The position numbers were made by a program, and so were the translations under genes. The notes under the pieces were generated by a model. That model was not told the origin of the DNA, did not search any database, and saw nothing but the letters and a program-made list of their open reading frames with translations. From Methylococcaceae bacterium (GTDB lineage Bacteria; Pseudomonadota; Gammaproteobacteria; Methylococcales; Methylomonadaceae), in NCBI GenBank assembly GCA_947505055.1, contig CANNLO010000187.1, forward strand, positions 1 through 8,777: 8,777 bases of DNA. The letters run 5' to 3'. Positions within the stretch are counted from its first letter, which is position 1, and each line of letters opens with the position of its first letter. Of this stretch, positions 1 through 7,132 are shown one piece after another.

Positions 1-2
1 AT

Positions 3-140
3 CACGAGACATTTTGCCACTTCAAGGGAGCCATTGACGACTGCCTTGATAAGGTGAAATCTGAGTTTAAGGAGCAAGTAAAATCGCTTTTAAATCCAAA
101 ATTCCAGCTATTTGATAAATCTGCAGTCGTGACCGTGTGA
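3..140 (+). CDS. C-terminal end of a probable IS630-like transposase (cut by the window edge)
   Basis: An open frame enters from the left edge and ends at TGA 138-140, giving 45 residues. The tail is charged and probably helical. It runs from HETFCHFKGAID to a KSLLNPKFQLF segment near the end. That pattern resembles the C-terminal tails of IS630-type DDE transposases, which often finish with a short aromatic stretch followed by an L-L-x-x-x-F-Q/H motif. None of the DDE catalytic residues fall in the window, so the family call rests on the tail alone. If correct, the right end of the insertion sequence should lie in the next few tens of bases, but I could not identify a terminal inverted repeat there. 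It could instead be the end of an unrelated helical protein. Confidence 0.45.
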   Translation, partial: HETFCHFKGAIDDCLDKVKSEFKEQVKSLLNPKFQLFDKSAVVTV

Positions 141-285
141 GGTATATCTATAATAAAGACAGCCAAAACTGAACTTTACGTAAGATTAATACTACACGCC
201 TTATAAAATCAATCCGACATCGTAAGGTGCACGCATCGTATATACTGGCTATTTTTGATTTAGCCTCGACATTGAATAACAAACA

Positions 286-314
286 CTGCAAAATCTGGCC
301 CGTCATAGTAAAAT
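286..314 (+). promoter_or_regulatory. Possible weak sigma70-type promoter upstream of hisB
   Basis: A TAAAAT hexamer at 309-314 matches the -10 consensus at five of six positions. It sits 17 bases after CTGCAA at 286-291, which matches the -35 consensus at only three of six. Transcription would begin near 320, leaving a leader of about 26 bases before the hisB ATG at 347. The position is sensible for the first gene of the cluster, but the -35 is poor and the surroundings are AT-rich, so a chance match is quite possible. Confidence 0.22.
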
Positions 315-346
315 GCAATCAGTCTAAAAATATTAATAATTCAAAC

Positions 347-940
347 ATGGATCAACGTACTGCGGAAGTAGAGCGAAATACGCTTGAAACTCAAATTAAA
401 ATCAAAATCAACCTGGACGGCTCGGGTAAATCCTCATTTTTGACTGGTGTTCCTTTTCTTGATCACATGCTTGATCAAATTGCCAGGCACGGTTTGATTG
501 ACATTGATGTTGTTGCCCACGGTGATTTAGCCATAGACGCCCACCATACTGTTGAAGATATTGGCATTACTTTGGGACAGGCGTTTGCTAAAGCTATGAC
601 CGACAAAAAAGGCATTTATCGTTACGGCCATGCCTACGTGCCTTTAGACGAAGCCTTGTCGCGTGTGGTCATCGATTTTTCGGGACGTCCCGGTTTGTTC
701 TATGACGTCAAATATCCCAAAGCCATGATCGGCAGTTTCGACGTCGATTTGTTCCGCGAGTTTTTTCAGGGCTTTGTCAATCATGCCGGGGTAACCTTGC
801 ATATCGACAATCTCAAGGGTGCGAATGCCCATCACGTTGCCGAAACCATTTTTAAAGCCATGGGTCGAGCCATTCGTATGGCTATTACCGCTGACCCACG
901 CATGGCAGGCATAATGCCATCCACCAAAGGCAGTCTTTAA
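347..940 (+). CDS. hisB: Imidazoleglycerol-phosphate dehydratase, monofunctional HisB
   Basis: This cytosolic, metal-dependent enzyme dehydrates imidazole glycerol phosphate to imidazole acetol phosphate, the sixth step of histidine synthesis. The 197-residue product is the normal length for the monofunctional enzyme and lacks the N-terminal phosphatase domain found in the bifunctional E. coli HisB. The duplicated metal-site signatures are intact: DAHHTVED at residues 64-71 and NAHHVAE at 150-156. LDHML lies at 38-42 and the family's STKG lies near the C-terminus. The frame is open further upstream to a GTG at 227. I chose the ATG at 347 because family members begin about seven residues before the R-N-T-x-E-T segment, and the 40 extra residues look like translated leader. 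No clear Shine-Dalgarno sequence precedes 347. It is the first his gene of the cluster and is followed after 26 bases by hisH. Confidence 0.96.
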   Translation: MDQRTAEVERNTLETQIKIKINLDGSGKSSFLTGVPFLDHMLDQIARHGLIDIDVVAHGDLAIDAHHTVEDIGITLGQAFAKAMTDKKGIYRYGHAYVPLDEALSRVVIDFSGRPGLFYDVKYPKAMIGSFDVDLFREFFQGFVNHAGVTLHIDNLKGANAHHVAETIFKAMGRAIRMAITADPRMAGIMPSTKGSL

Positions 941-966
941 TCTTGTACCTTTAATTTATTGTCCTT

Positions 967-1611
967 ATGTCTTCTGTCGCCGTAATTGATTATGGAATGG
1001 GTAATCTGCATTCCATCGTAAAAGCGCTGCAACATGCTGCGCCTGAAGTTGATGTAATTTGTGTTTCCGATGCCGCGTCTATTATGAAGGCTGATCGTAT
1101 CGTATTTCCTGGCGTTGGTGCGATTAGGGATTGTATGCAGGCGCTAACACAATCAGGTTTATCCGGGGTCATCCGGCAAGTTGCGCTAAACAAGCCTTTA
1201 TTAGGCATTTGCCTGGGAATGCAGGCTTTGTTAACTGACAGTGAAGAAAACGGTGGAACAAAATGTCTGGACGTATTTCCAGGACACGTCAGGCATTTTT
1301 CCGACTCATTAAGAAACCAAGAGGGCGAAACAATTAAGATCCCTCACATGGGCTGGAACCAAGTTCACCAGACGCAAAAGCATCCGCTATGGGACAACAT
1401 TCAGCAAGATAGCCGCTTTTATTTTGTGCACAGTTATTATGCGCAACCTGACACGTCCGCACTTATCGCGGCAACCGCCCAATACCCAGAAGCATTTGCC
1501 TGTGCTTTGGCACAAGATAATGTTTTTGCCGTACAATTTCATCCCGAAAAAAGTCAGGCAGTTGGCTTACAACTGCTGAACAACTTTTTACATTGGGACG
1601 GACAAGTTTAA
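967..1611 (+). CDS. hisH: Imidazole glycerol phosphate synthase, glutaminase subunit HisH
   Basis: HisH is a class I glutamine amidotransferase. It hydrolyses glutamine and channels ammonia to its partner HisF, which uses it to turn PRFAR into imidazole glycerol phosphate and AICAR. The 214-residue length is typical. The N-terminal VIDYGMGNLHS opening and the FPGVGA loop (47-52) are present. The nucleophile elbow GICLGMQ gives Cys82, and FHPEKS gives the His192/Glu194 pair that completes the triad. PHMGWN (116-121) and the VHSYY segment around His145 are also family features. Its partner hisF lies two genes downstream, with hisA between them. No strong ribosome-binding site is visible before the ATG, so translation may depend partly on coupling to hisB 26 bases upstream. 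Confidence 0.96.
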   Translation: MSSVAVIDYGMGNLHSIVKALQHAAPEVDVICVSDAASIMKADRIVFPGVGAIRDCMQALTQSGLSGVIRQVALNKPLLGICLGMQALLTDSEENGGTKCLDVFPGHVRHFSDSLRNQEGETIKIPHMGWNQVHQTQKHPLWDNIQQDSRFYFVHSYYAQPDTSALIAATAQYPEAFACALAQDNVFAVQFHPEKSQAVGLQLLNNFLHWDGQV

Positions 1612-1652
1612 TTACTATTGACTGATTACAAGTTGCTGAGGATTTTAGTGTT

Positions 1653-2387
1653 ATGTTATTAATACCTGCAATCGATTTAAAAGAGGGCCGCTGTGTTCGT
1701 TTGCGTCAGGGACGCATGGATGATAATACGGTTTTTTCTGATGACCCTGTTGCTGTTGCAGGCAAATGGGTTGCCGCTGGCGCAAGAAGAATTCATTTGG
1801 TTGACCTCGATGGTGCCTTTGCCGGACAACCCAGAAATGCCGACGTTATTCATGCCATCGTTGCAGCTTATCCAGATGTTCCCGTGCAAATTGGCGGCGG
1901 TATTCGTGACGAAGAAACCATTCAGGCTTACCTGGATGCGGGCGTAGAATACGTTATTATCGGAACCAAAGCGGTTAATGAACCCCATTTCGTCAGAGAT
2001 ATGGCAAGAGAATATCCACGTCGGATCATCGTGGGTCTGGACGCAAAAGACGGCAAGGTCGCAATCGATGGCTGGTCCAAACTATCCAAACATGACGTCA
2101 TTGATCTGGCTCAACATTTTGAGGAAGACGGGGTCGAAGCTATCATCTATACCGATATTTCCCGAGACGGGATGATGGGTGGTGTTAATGTTGAAGCTAC
2201 CGCCAAACTGGCTCGCGCCATTCGAATTCCCGTCATTGCTTCCGGCGGCATAACCAATATGGACGACATCAGAGCCTTGGGCGCTGTTGCTCATGAAGGG
2301 ATTATGGGTGCTATCACCGGTCGTGCGATTTACGAAGGCACACTGGATTTTGAAGAAGCCGAAAAATTAGCGGAATCTTTTCAATAA
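1653..2387 (+). CDS. hisA: ProFAR isomerase HisA
   Basis: HisA is 1-(5-phosphoribosyl)-5-[(5-phosphoribosylamino)methylideneamino]imidazole-4-carboxamide isomerase. It converts ProFAR to PRFAR by an Amadori rearrangement in the cytosol. The 244-residue protein has the (beta/alpha)8 barrel pattern of its family. The general acid/base aspartates are present: Asp8 in PAIDLKEG and Asp130 in VGLDAKDG. Phosphate-binding glycines appear in both barrel halves (GGGIR at 81-85 and ASGGI at 196-200), and TDISRDGM lies at 167-174. A GAGGA ribosome-binding site at 1638-1642 sits 10 bases before the ATG. The gene ends only two bases before hisF, its barrel-fold relative, so the two are probably translationally coupled. 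Confidence 0.97.
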   Translation: MLLIPAIDLKEGRCVRLRQGRMDDNTVFSDDPVAVAGKWVAAGARRIHLVDLDGAFAGQPRNADVIHAIVAAYPDVPVQIGGGIRDEETIQAYLDAGVEYVIIGTKAVNEPHFVRDMAREYPRRIIVGLDAKDGKVAIDGWSKLSKHDVIDLAQHFEEDGVEAIIYTDISRDGMMGGVNVEATAKLARAIRIPVIASGGITNMDDIRALGAVAHEGIMGAITGRAIYEGTLDFEEAEKLAESFQ

Positions 2388-2389
2388 CC

Positions 2390-3163
2390 ATGAGTTTAGC
2401 CAAACGTATTATTCCCTGCTTGGATGTTGATAATGGGCGCGTCGTTAAAGGCGTAAAATTTGTCGATATTCGTGATGCGGGTGATCCCGTTGAAATAGCC
2501 AGACGTTATGACCGTGAAGGCGCCGATGAAATTACCTTTTTAGACATAACCGCAACGCATGACAATCGGGATACGATTGTGCATGTTGTTGAGCAGGTGG
2601 CTAGCGAAGTTTTTATTCCACTAACCGTAGGGGGTGGCATCCGAACTTTGGACGATATTCGCCGTATGCTAAATGCCGGTGCTGATAAAGTCGGCATTAA
2701 CAGTGCGGCGGTTTTTAACCCGGATTTTGTTCGTGAAGCCGCCGAGCGCTTTGGCTCGCAATGTATTGTGGTCGCCATCGACGCAAAAAAAGTCAGTCAG
2801 AAGGGCGATTCTGATCGCTGGGAGATTTTTACCCACGGTGGTCGTAAAACTACAGGTATTGATGCAATTGCTTGGGCCAAGAAAATGGTCGACTTCGGTG
2901 CCGGTGAAATTTTGTTAACCAGCATGGACAGAGACGGTACCCGTGAAGGTTTTGATTTACCGTTAACCCGCACGATTAGCGAAGCAGTGACCGTTCCCGT
3001 CATTGCTTCCGGCGGCGTAGGCTGTCTGGATCATCTAGCCGATGGCGTTATTCAGGGCAAAGCCGACGCTGTGTTGGCCGCCAGTATTTTTCATTTTGCC
3101 GAATTCACCATTAATCAAGCCAAACAGCACATGGCCTCTCGTGGTATAGAGGTACGGTTATGA
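2390..3163 (+). CDS. hisF: Imidazole glycerol phosphate synthase, cyclase subunit HisF
   Basis: HisF is the cyclase half of the HisH/HisF enzyme. It joins ammonia delivered by HisH to PRFAR, producing imidazole glycerol phosphate for HisB and AICAR for purine synthesis. The 257-residue (beta/alpha)8 barrel is full length. The two catalytic aspartates are Asp12 in [14 protein letters not shown] and Asp131 in VVAIDAKK, one position later than in Thermotoga HisF because of an extra residue at the N-terminus. GGGIR (81-85), TSMDRDGT (around 177-184) and ASGGVG (206-211) are conserved phosphate and active-site loops. The start follows the hisA stop after two bases with no obvious ribosome-binding site. 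Its TGA overlaps the hisI ATG in an ATGA junction. Confidence 0.97.
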   Translation: MSLAKRIIPCLDVDNGRVVKGVKFVDIRDAGDPVEIARRYDREGADEITFLDITATHDNRDTIVHVVEQVASEVFIPLTVGGGIRTLDDIRRMLNAGADKVGINSAAVFNPDFVREAAERFGSQCIVVAIDAKKVSQKGDSDRWEIFTHGGRKTTGIDAIAWAKKMVDFGAGEILLTSMDRDGTREGFDLPLTRTISEAVTVPVIASGGVGCLDHLADGVIQGKADAVLAASIFHFAEFTINQAKQHMASRGIEVRL

Positions 3164-3555
3164 CCGACATTTCCTGGCTGGAACAGATACGTTGGACCGA
3201 AGATGGCTTGGTACCGGTTATCGCGCAACAGGCTGAAACGGGCAAAGTACTGATGTTCGCCTGGATGAACCATGAATCGCTGGCTTTAACCGTTGCAGAA
3301 GGCTACGCGGTTTATTGGTCAAGATCACGCAAACGCTTATGGCGTAAAGGCGAGGAATCCGGGCATAGACAGAAGATTCTTGATTTACGCATGGATTGCG
3401 ATGAAGACGTTATTCTGTTAAAAATAGAACAGGAAGGCGGTATTGCCTGTCATACCGGACGTGAAAGCTGCTTTTATCGAAGCTTGGTTGACGATCAATG
3501 GAAAATTGTCGAACCTGTATTAAAAGACCCTGAAGCTATTTATAAAAAATCATGA
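3160..3555 (+). CDS. hisI: Phosphoribosyl-AMP cyclohydrolase HisI
   Basis: HisI opens the purine ring of phosphoribosyl-AMP to give ProFAR, the third step of histidine synthesis. The 131-residue protein is the stand-alone cyclohydrolase and is not fused to HisE. The [16 protein letters not shown] signature covers residues 54-69. The metal sites are complete: Asp79, Asp81 and Asp83 form the magnesium cluster, while Cys80 together with Cys97 and Cys104 of CHTGRESCF form the zinc site. An AGAGGT ribosome-binding site at 3148-3153, inside the end of hisF, supports the ATG at 3160. The gene overlaps hisF and hisE by four bases at each end (ATGA), so translational coupling is likely on both sides. 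Confidence 0.96.
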   Translation: MTDISWLEQIRWTEDGLVPVIAQQAETGKVLMFAWMNHESLALTVAEGYAVYWSRSRKRLWRKGEESGHRQKILDLRMDCDEDVILLKIEQEGGIACHTGRESCFYRSLVDDQWKIVEPVLKDPEAIYKKS

Positions 3556-3869
3556 GTGACGTATTACAACAACTGGCAGAAATTCTTGAGCAGCGTAAAC
3601 TGGAAGCAGCCGACAAATCTTATGTGGCGAGTCTTTATGCTAAAGGGATCAACAGTATACTGAAAAAAATAGGCGAGGAAGCCACAGAAACCGTTATCGC
3701 CGCTAAAGACGGTGATAAAAAACAAATTATTTATGAAACTGCCGACTTGTGGTTTCATTGTATGGTGTTGTTAGCCCATCAGGGGCTAGGGCCAGATGAT
3801 GTTTTGCAGGAACTGCAACGTCGTTTTGGCTTGTCCGGCCTGGAAGAGAAGGCACAACGCAACAAATAG
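3552..3869 (+). CDS. hisE: Phosphoribosyl-ATP pyrophosphatase HisE
   Basis: HisE removes pyrophosphate from phosphoribosyl-ATP to give phosphoribosyl-AMP, the substrate of HisI. The 105-residue, all-alpha protein belongs to the MazG-like NTP pyrophosphohydrolase superfamily. The metal-binding acidic motif is clear: GEEATE supplies Glu42, Glu43 and Glu46, and YETAD supplies Glu62 and Asp65, matching the EExxE...ExxD pattern. [15 protein letters not shown] is a family hallmark. The start overlaps the hisI stop by four bases. The gene ends the his block; tatA begins 55 bases later, past a possible weak hairpin. Confidence 0.95.
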   Translation: MSDVLQQLAEILEQRKLEAADKSYVASLYAKGINSILKKIGEEATETVIAAKDGDKKQIIYETADLWFHCMVLLAHQGLGPDDVLQELQRRFGLSGLEEKAQRNK

Positions 3870-3870
3870 C

Positions 3871-3893
3871 GACCTTTATTTTTCAAGGTTTTT
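3871..3893 (+). terminator. Possible weak intrinsic terminator or attenuator between hisE and tatA
   Basis: GACCTT at 3871-3876 can pair with AAGGTT at 3885-3890 (six pairs, the outermost a G-U) around an eight-base U-rich loop. A run of T at 3889-3893 follows. The arrangement resembles a rho-independent terminator, but the stem is short and only two pairs are G-C, so full termination is doubtful. Partial termination, or a 3' end that stabilises the his message, is possible. It begins two bases after the hisE stop codon. Confidence 0.3.
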
Positions 3894-3914
3894 AACAACA
3901 TTAACGTCTCTATT

Positions 3915-3918
3915 GGAG
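3915..3918 (+). promoter_or_regulatory. Ribosome-binding site of tatA
   Basis: GGAG sits six bases upstream of the ATG at 3925. It decides the tatA start: the same frame is open back to an ATG at 3796 inside hisE, but that extension has no family support. Confidence 0.75.
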
Positions 3919-3924
3919 TTTAGA

Positions 3925-4137
3925 ATGGGCCTTAGCGTAACTCATTTATTAGTTGTATTAGCCATTGTCATCGTTGTTTTCGGCACCAAACGCCTTCGTA
4001 ATATCGGAACTGATTTGGGCGGAGCCATCAAAGGCTTTCGTTCAGCTATCAAAGACGGCGAAGAGAACAAACCTTCAGATGATCAAGGTGAAACCATCGA
4101 AGGTGAAGTCACTTTCAAAAAAACCGATAAAGACTGA
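3925..4137 (+). CDS. tatA: Sec-independent translocase subunit TatA
   Basis: TatA oligomerises in the inner membrane and forms the protein-conducting element of the twin-arginine translocon. The 70-residue protein has the expected plan. It has a very short periplasmic N-terminus (MGLSVTH), one hydrophobic helix at about residues 7-19, the invariant FG hinge at Phe19-Gly20, and an amphipathic helix running through [21 protein letters not shown]. An acidic, flexible cytoplasmic tail follows. LGGAIKGF is typical of TatA rather than TatB. The start is fixed by a GGAG ribosome-binding site and by the universally short TatA N-terminus. tatB begins five bases after the stop. Confidence 0.95.
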   Translation: MGLSVTHLLVVLAIVIVVFGTKRLRNIGTDLGGAIKGFRSAIKDGEENKPSDDQGETIEGEVTFKKTDKD

Positions 4138-4142
4138 TTTTT

Positions 4143-4484
4143 ATGTTTGACGTTGGATTTTCCGAATTGTGCTTGATAGCCCTGGTAAGTTTATTGGTTA
4201 TCGGACCTGAAAGATTGCCCAAAGTTGCAAGGCTTGCAGGATTTTGGCTGGGTAAAACCCGCACAATGGTTGCTTCCGTTAAGGAAGAGATCAAACTTGA
4301 ACTGCAGGCCGAAGAATTGAGGCAAATATTTCAAGAGCAGGCAATTCTTCAAGAAAGCTTCCTGGATGAAGGGAAAAATGCAATTGCTGAGGTTCGTCAT
4401 ATTGTTGATGAAGCCTCTGAAACGCTTAAATCCACGTCAATCTCAGCAACGCCAGATGATCCAGAACAACATGAGCCAAAATAA
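4143..4484 (+). CDS. tatB: Sec-independent translocase subunit TatB
   Basis: TatB joins TatC in the receptor complex that recognises twin-arginine signal peptides. The 113-residue protein begins MFDVGFSE with the conserved membrane glutamate at position 8. The hydrophobic helix at about 9-20 ends in the TatB signature IGPERLPKVAR. A long charged amphipathic helix (KEEIKLELQAEELRQIF and onward) precedes a disordered polar tail. It is shorter than E. coli TatB (171 residues) because the tail is reduced; the functional N-terminal part is complete. Its last 14 bases overlap the start of tatC in another frame, which implies coupled translation. Confidence 0.94.
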   Translation: MFDVGFSELCLIALVSLLVIGPERLPKVARLAGFWLGKTRTMVASVKEEIKLELQAEELRQIFQEQAILQESFLDEGKNAIAEVRHIVDEASETLKSTSISATPDDPEQHEPK

Positions 4485-5283
4485 CACTGAAGCAACAGGA
4501 GAGCTGCCATTCATCAGTCACTTGATCGAACTGCGTGATCGAGTCTTAAAAGTTGTTTTATGTATATTACTTGTGTTTTTAGGACTTGCTTCCTATGCCA
4601 ATCAAATATATACCCAATTAGCCGGTCCGCTGATGCAACATTTGCCAAAAAATAGCACTATGATTGCTATTGATGTGGCATCGCCTTTTTTTACACCCTT
4701 CAAACTTGCCTTAGTCGTAGCCATTTTTATCAGTGTACCGGTCATCCTTTATCAATTCTGGGCCTTTGTAGCTCCCGGCTTGTATAAACGGGAACGGCGC
4801 ATGATTTTGCCGCTGCTGATTGCAAGTACTCTACTTTTTTATATGGGCGTAGCGTTTGCCTACTTCGTGGTCCTGCCTTTGGTGTTTGGTTTTCTAACCG
4901 CAGCCGCACCTGAAGGCGTAGCGGTAATGACCGATATCGCCAAGTATCTCGATTTTGTTTTGGGCCTATTTTTTGCCTTCGGTGTTTGTTTTGAGGTACC
5001 GATTTTTACCATCGTTTTGGTTTTGACAGGATTAATAACGCCGGCGGGACTAGCCGAAAAACGCCCTTATGTTATCGTCGGAGCCTTTATTGTCGGTGCG
5101 GTATTGACCCCACCGGATGCAATCTCGCAAACATTATTAGCTGTTCCGATGTGGATGTTGTTTGAGCTCGGCTTGTTATGCTCAAGGTTTTTTTCCCCCA
5201 AACCGGATGGTGATTATCCATCAGTAGATGATGACGAAATAAACATTAGATTGGATAAAATTGATGGGTATAAACAAGATTAG
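4471..5283 (+). CDS. tatC: Sec-independent translocase subunit TatC
   Basis: TatC is the six-span core of the Tat receptor and binds the RR signal peptide. The chosen ATG gives 270 residues, close to the E. coli length of 258. Conserved functional residues sit at a constant offset of five from E. coli: Glu20 in HLIELRDR, Glu108 in APGLYKRERR, Glu175 in CFEVPIF, Asp216 and Gln220 in LTPPDAISQ. The six hydrophobic spans are visible. The frame is open upstream to an ATG at 4366 within tatB, but family members begin about 8-15 residues before P-F/L-I-x-H-L-I-E-L, so 4471 is preferred; an ATG at 4456 is a less likely alternative. No strong ribosome-binding site is visible, in keeping with coupling to tatB. 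The C-terminal tail is rich in aspartate and poorly conserved. Confidence 0.95.
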   Translation: MSQNNTEATGELPFISHLIELRDRVLKVVLCILLVFLGLASYANQIYTQLAGPLMQHLPKNSTMIAIDVASPFFTPFKLALVVAIFISVPVILYQFWAFVAPGLYKRERRMILPLLIASTLLFYMGVAFAYFVVLPLVFGFLTAAAPEGVAVMTDIAKYLDFVLGLFFAFGVCFEVPIFTIVLVLTGLITPAGLAEKRPYVIVGAFIVGAVLTPPDAISQTLLAVPMWMLFELGLLCSRFFSPKPDGDYPSVDDDEINIRLDKIDGYKQD

Positions 5284-5352
5284 CCTAAGTCAGTCCGTGA
5301 ATATTTATTTTGGATTAATAAGATTTCAATTAGGTAATGCGATAAAGTCGTC

Positions 5353-5802
5353 ATGAATGTTCGCACCATTATAAAAAAACTATCAAATCCCCGCGTTATA
5401 AGACGATTAAAAATTGGGCTAGCGGCTTACGCTTGTATATTTTTAATTGGCCTTTCATTTAAGCTTGTCTATGATATTGGTTATTTCAACGCGCAGTCAC
5501 TTAAAAATGATAAGAACGCTGATCTACCTACTGCGTTTCCTGCACTGACAATGGAATCAGCTCAAAGAATTGTGTCGGGAGCTCTAAAAGAAGATCCCAC
5601 CAATCCAAAAACAGTTGTTACTCAGATTATTGATGACAATCATAACCTTTCAACCATAATCATAGAAAACAATAAGTTAAGAAAAGTAGCCTGGATCATA
5701 GATATGCGTTTGTTTTTTAAAGACGATCTATTTAATAACGATGGTTATAATTTAACCGAAGGCATTGAACATCAATACAATATCAATCGTAGTGAACGTT
5801 GA
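5353..5802 (+). CDS. Small single-span membrane protein of unknown function
   Basis: I do not recognise this 149-residue protein. The first 20 residues are strongly basic (many Lys and Arg) and are followed by one hydrophobic segment at about residues 21-40. The positive-inside rule therefore predicts a cytoplasmic N-terminus and a soluble domain of roughly 105 residues outside the membrane. That domain has alternating hydrophobic stretches (TVVTQIIDD, STIIIENN, KVAWIIDMRLFF) that suggest a small beta-rich or alpha/beta fold, and a polar tail rich in Asn. I see no lipobox, no cleavable signal peptidase site and no catalytic motif. It lies 69 bases after tatC on the same strand, without an obvious terminator between, so it may be the last gene of the his-tat transcript. 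The ribosome-binding site is weak. Codon use seems more AT-rich than in the his genes, judged by eye. Confidence 0.7.
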   Translation: MNVRTIIKKLSNPRVIRRLKIGLAAYACIFLIGLSFKLVYDIGYFNAQSLKNDKNADLPTAFPALTMESAQRIVSGALKEDPTNPKTVVTQIIDDNHNLSTIIIENNKLRKVAWIIDMRLFFKDDLFNNDGYNLTEGIEHQYNINRSER

Positions 5803-6232
5803 TGGCTTGTAACAATATTAATCTGACAATATTCTAAATTTCACAGTGATGTCATTACTCTATTCTATCAGCTAAAAAACCATCAAATTCCCGGTTTTCT
5901 CTCAATAACTCATCAATTGTTCAATCGGTAACCAAAGTAATGATATTAATAACAATCCAGACTACACGAACACTATACGTAAAATAATCGCTGTATTTTC
6001 AGCCTTATGGACAGCTATCAAGGTACGCTGATCCATCATTTCTCAGTAAATACTACAAACGCACACAAAACTAGCCAAAGACTGCGTGGGAATGATGATA
6101 AATTTGTGGGGAGGGACATTTGCTTAGCGCTTCAGTGATTTGATAGTTTTTCTAATACAGTTTAGTAAGGTCTCTGTAGCGCCTGGGTTTATAACATTTC
6201 TCCACAGATATTACTCTTTTACTCTATGAAAC
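5803..6232. other. 430-base region without a convincing gene, between convergent gene blocks
   Basis: This AT-rich stretch separates the 3' end of the 5353-5802 gene from the 3' end of the minus-strand protease gene. It contains a direct repeat of ACAATATT (5812-5819 and 5826-5833) and a fragment reading CTGCGTGGGAATG (6082-6094). That fragment resembles half of a dispersed palindromic repeat seen in some gammaproteobacterial genomes. A 43-codon ATG frame (6007-6138, plus strand) has no ribosome-binding site and no recognisable sequence. I found no strong GC-rich hairpin followed by a T-run on either strand, although two convergent blocks end here. No tRNA or rRNA is seen. Confidence 0.5.
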
Positions 6233-7132
6233 TTATTCATTTAAGATGACTGTCTTTCTGTTTGAAATCTGCTTATAACAATAGTACCCAATAAGTGCGA
6301 GTCCTAGCCAGCCAGCAACCAAGGGTCCCACAACTCCATCATAACTACTGACCAGATAAATATAATCTGAGCTGTAATCTGTATTAAATAAATTTTTACT
6401 CATCTTGATTTGCCATACCCAGCAGGTATGACAGCCAATACATAATCCAAGACTTTCTTTAACTTGTGCCCTAAGAGTACCAAGAAAAACTCCAACCATC
6501 ATTAAAGCCGCAAACGCTGATATAATTTGCGGCTTTATTAAGTTAGAAAAAGCTTCGCCCAACAAAGAAAATCCACTTAATATATTTAATTGCTGGATAG
6601 GCACTTCAGTCTTACTGTTCAAAAAATGCAATGCCGCATAATAAATAGAGCTAAGTAAAATTACTGCGATAGTCGGTAGCTGCTTTTTTAAGCCCACAAA
6701 TAGGATGCCTCGAAAAATAGGCTCTTCAACCATGGAAATCAACAACGCTACGCATAACGAAATCAGCATTTTTGTTGCAATTACCTCAACATTCCATTGC
6801 TGGGTTGCGTCAATGATATTAATGCCCAGCATATACTGGACTATAAACACCGGCATCAAGGTCATAAAACCAATGCCAAAGCCTAATATTATCTGCTTTA
6901 AAAAGATTTTTTTTGTGGCGAAGCCTAACTCTGGAAGACTTATTTTCAGATAGGCCATTGCCGGAAAAATACTCAACACTAATAAAACCAGTGTTGATTT
7001 AGTAATTATCTTTGCTAAAGGGTACTGGCCGTCTAAACCCTGAAAAATAAAATAACCCAAGAAACAGGCTAAAGTGGATGCGGCCAGCAATACAAAAAAA
7101 GGGACTAGGCTATAAAACAGGTTTCTTATCAT
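6233..7132 (-). CDS. CPBP-family (Abi/CAAX-like) intramembrane glutamic protease
   Basis: This 299-residue polytopic inner-membrane protein has hydrophobic segments along most of its length. It carries the three motifs of the CPBP family (CAAX proteases and bacteriocin-processing enzymes): EEPIFRG with Glu136, Glu137 and Arg141; YYAALH with Tyr165 and His169; and a third motif around His235 in IGCHTCWVW. The usual Asn four residues after that His is Val239 here, a variation also found in family members. His235 is preceded by CIGC, which makes a CXXCH string inside the motif. Family members cleave or modify membrane-bound substrates; the substrate here cannot be told from sequence. The ATG overlaps the rsmE TGA by four bases, so it is probably translated together with rsmE as the last gene of the bioA-rsmE block. 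Confidence 0.87.
   Translation of the reverse strand: MIRNLFYSLVPFFVLLAASTLACFLGYFIFQGLDGQYPLAKIITKSTLVLLVLSIFPAMAYLKISLPELGFATKKIFLKQIILGFGIGFMTLMPVFIVQYMLGINIIDATQQWNVEVIATKMLISLCVALLISMVEEPIFRGILFVGLKKQLPTIAVILLSSIYYAALHFLNSKTEVPIQQLNILSGFSLLGEAFSNLIKPQIISAFAALMMVGVFLGTLRAQVKESLGLCIGCHTCWVWQIKMSKNLFNTDYSSDYIYLVSSYDGVVGPLVAGWLGLALIGYYCYKQISNRKTVILNE

Noticed and set aside
227..346. In-frame 40-codon upstream extension of hisB starting at GTG 227
   Set aside because: The extra residues match no HisB N-terminus. The ATG at 347 gives the normal length and the typical start just before the R-N-T-x-E-T region.
1618..1646. TTGACT as a possible -35 of an internal promoter before hisA
   Set aside because: The -10 position 17 bases later reads GATTTT, a poor match that overlaps the hisA ribosome-binding site and leaves almost no leader.
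1677..1988. 103-codon open frame on the minus strand inside hisA
   Set aside because: It lies entirely antisense to a well-supported gene, has no recognisable motif and is typical of shadow frames.
3796..3924. Upstream extension of tatA into hisE
   Set aside because: TatA needs a very short N-terminus before its membrane helix, and a GGAG ribosome-binding site correctly spaced before 3925 supports the shorter form.
4366..4470. Upstream extension of tatC into tatB
   Set aside because: The 35 extra residues are basic and unlike any TatC N-terminus; they are tatB read in another frame.
5310..5338. TTGGAT/GGTAAT as a possible promoter for the 5353-5802 gene
   Set aside because: Both hexamers are poor, and transcription would start only a few bases before the ATG.
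6007..6138. 43-codon ATG frame on the plus strand in the intergenic gap
   Set aside because: No ribosome-binding site, no hydrophobic or family pattern, and the length is expected by chance.
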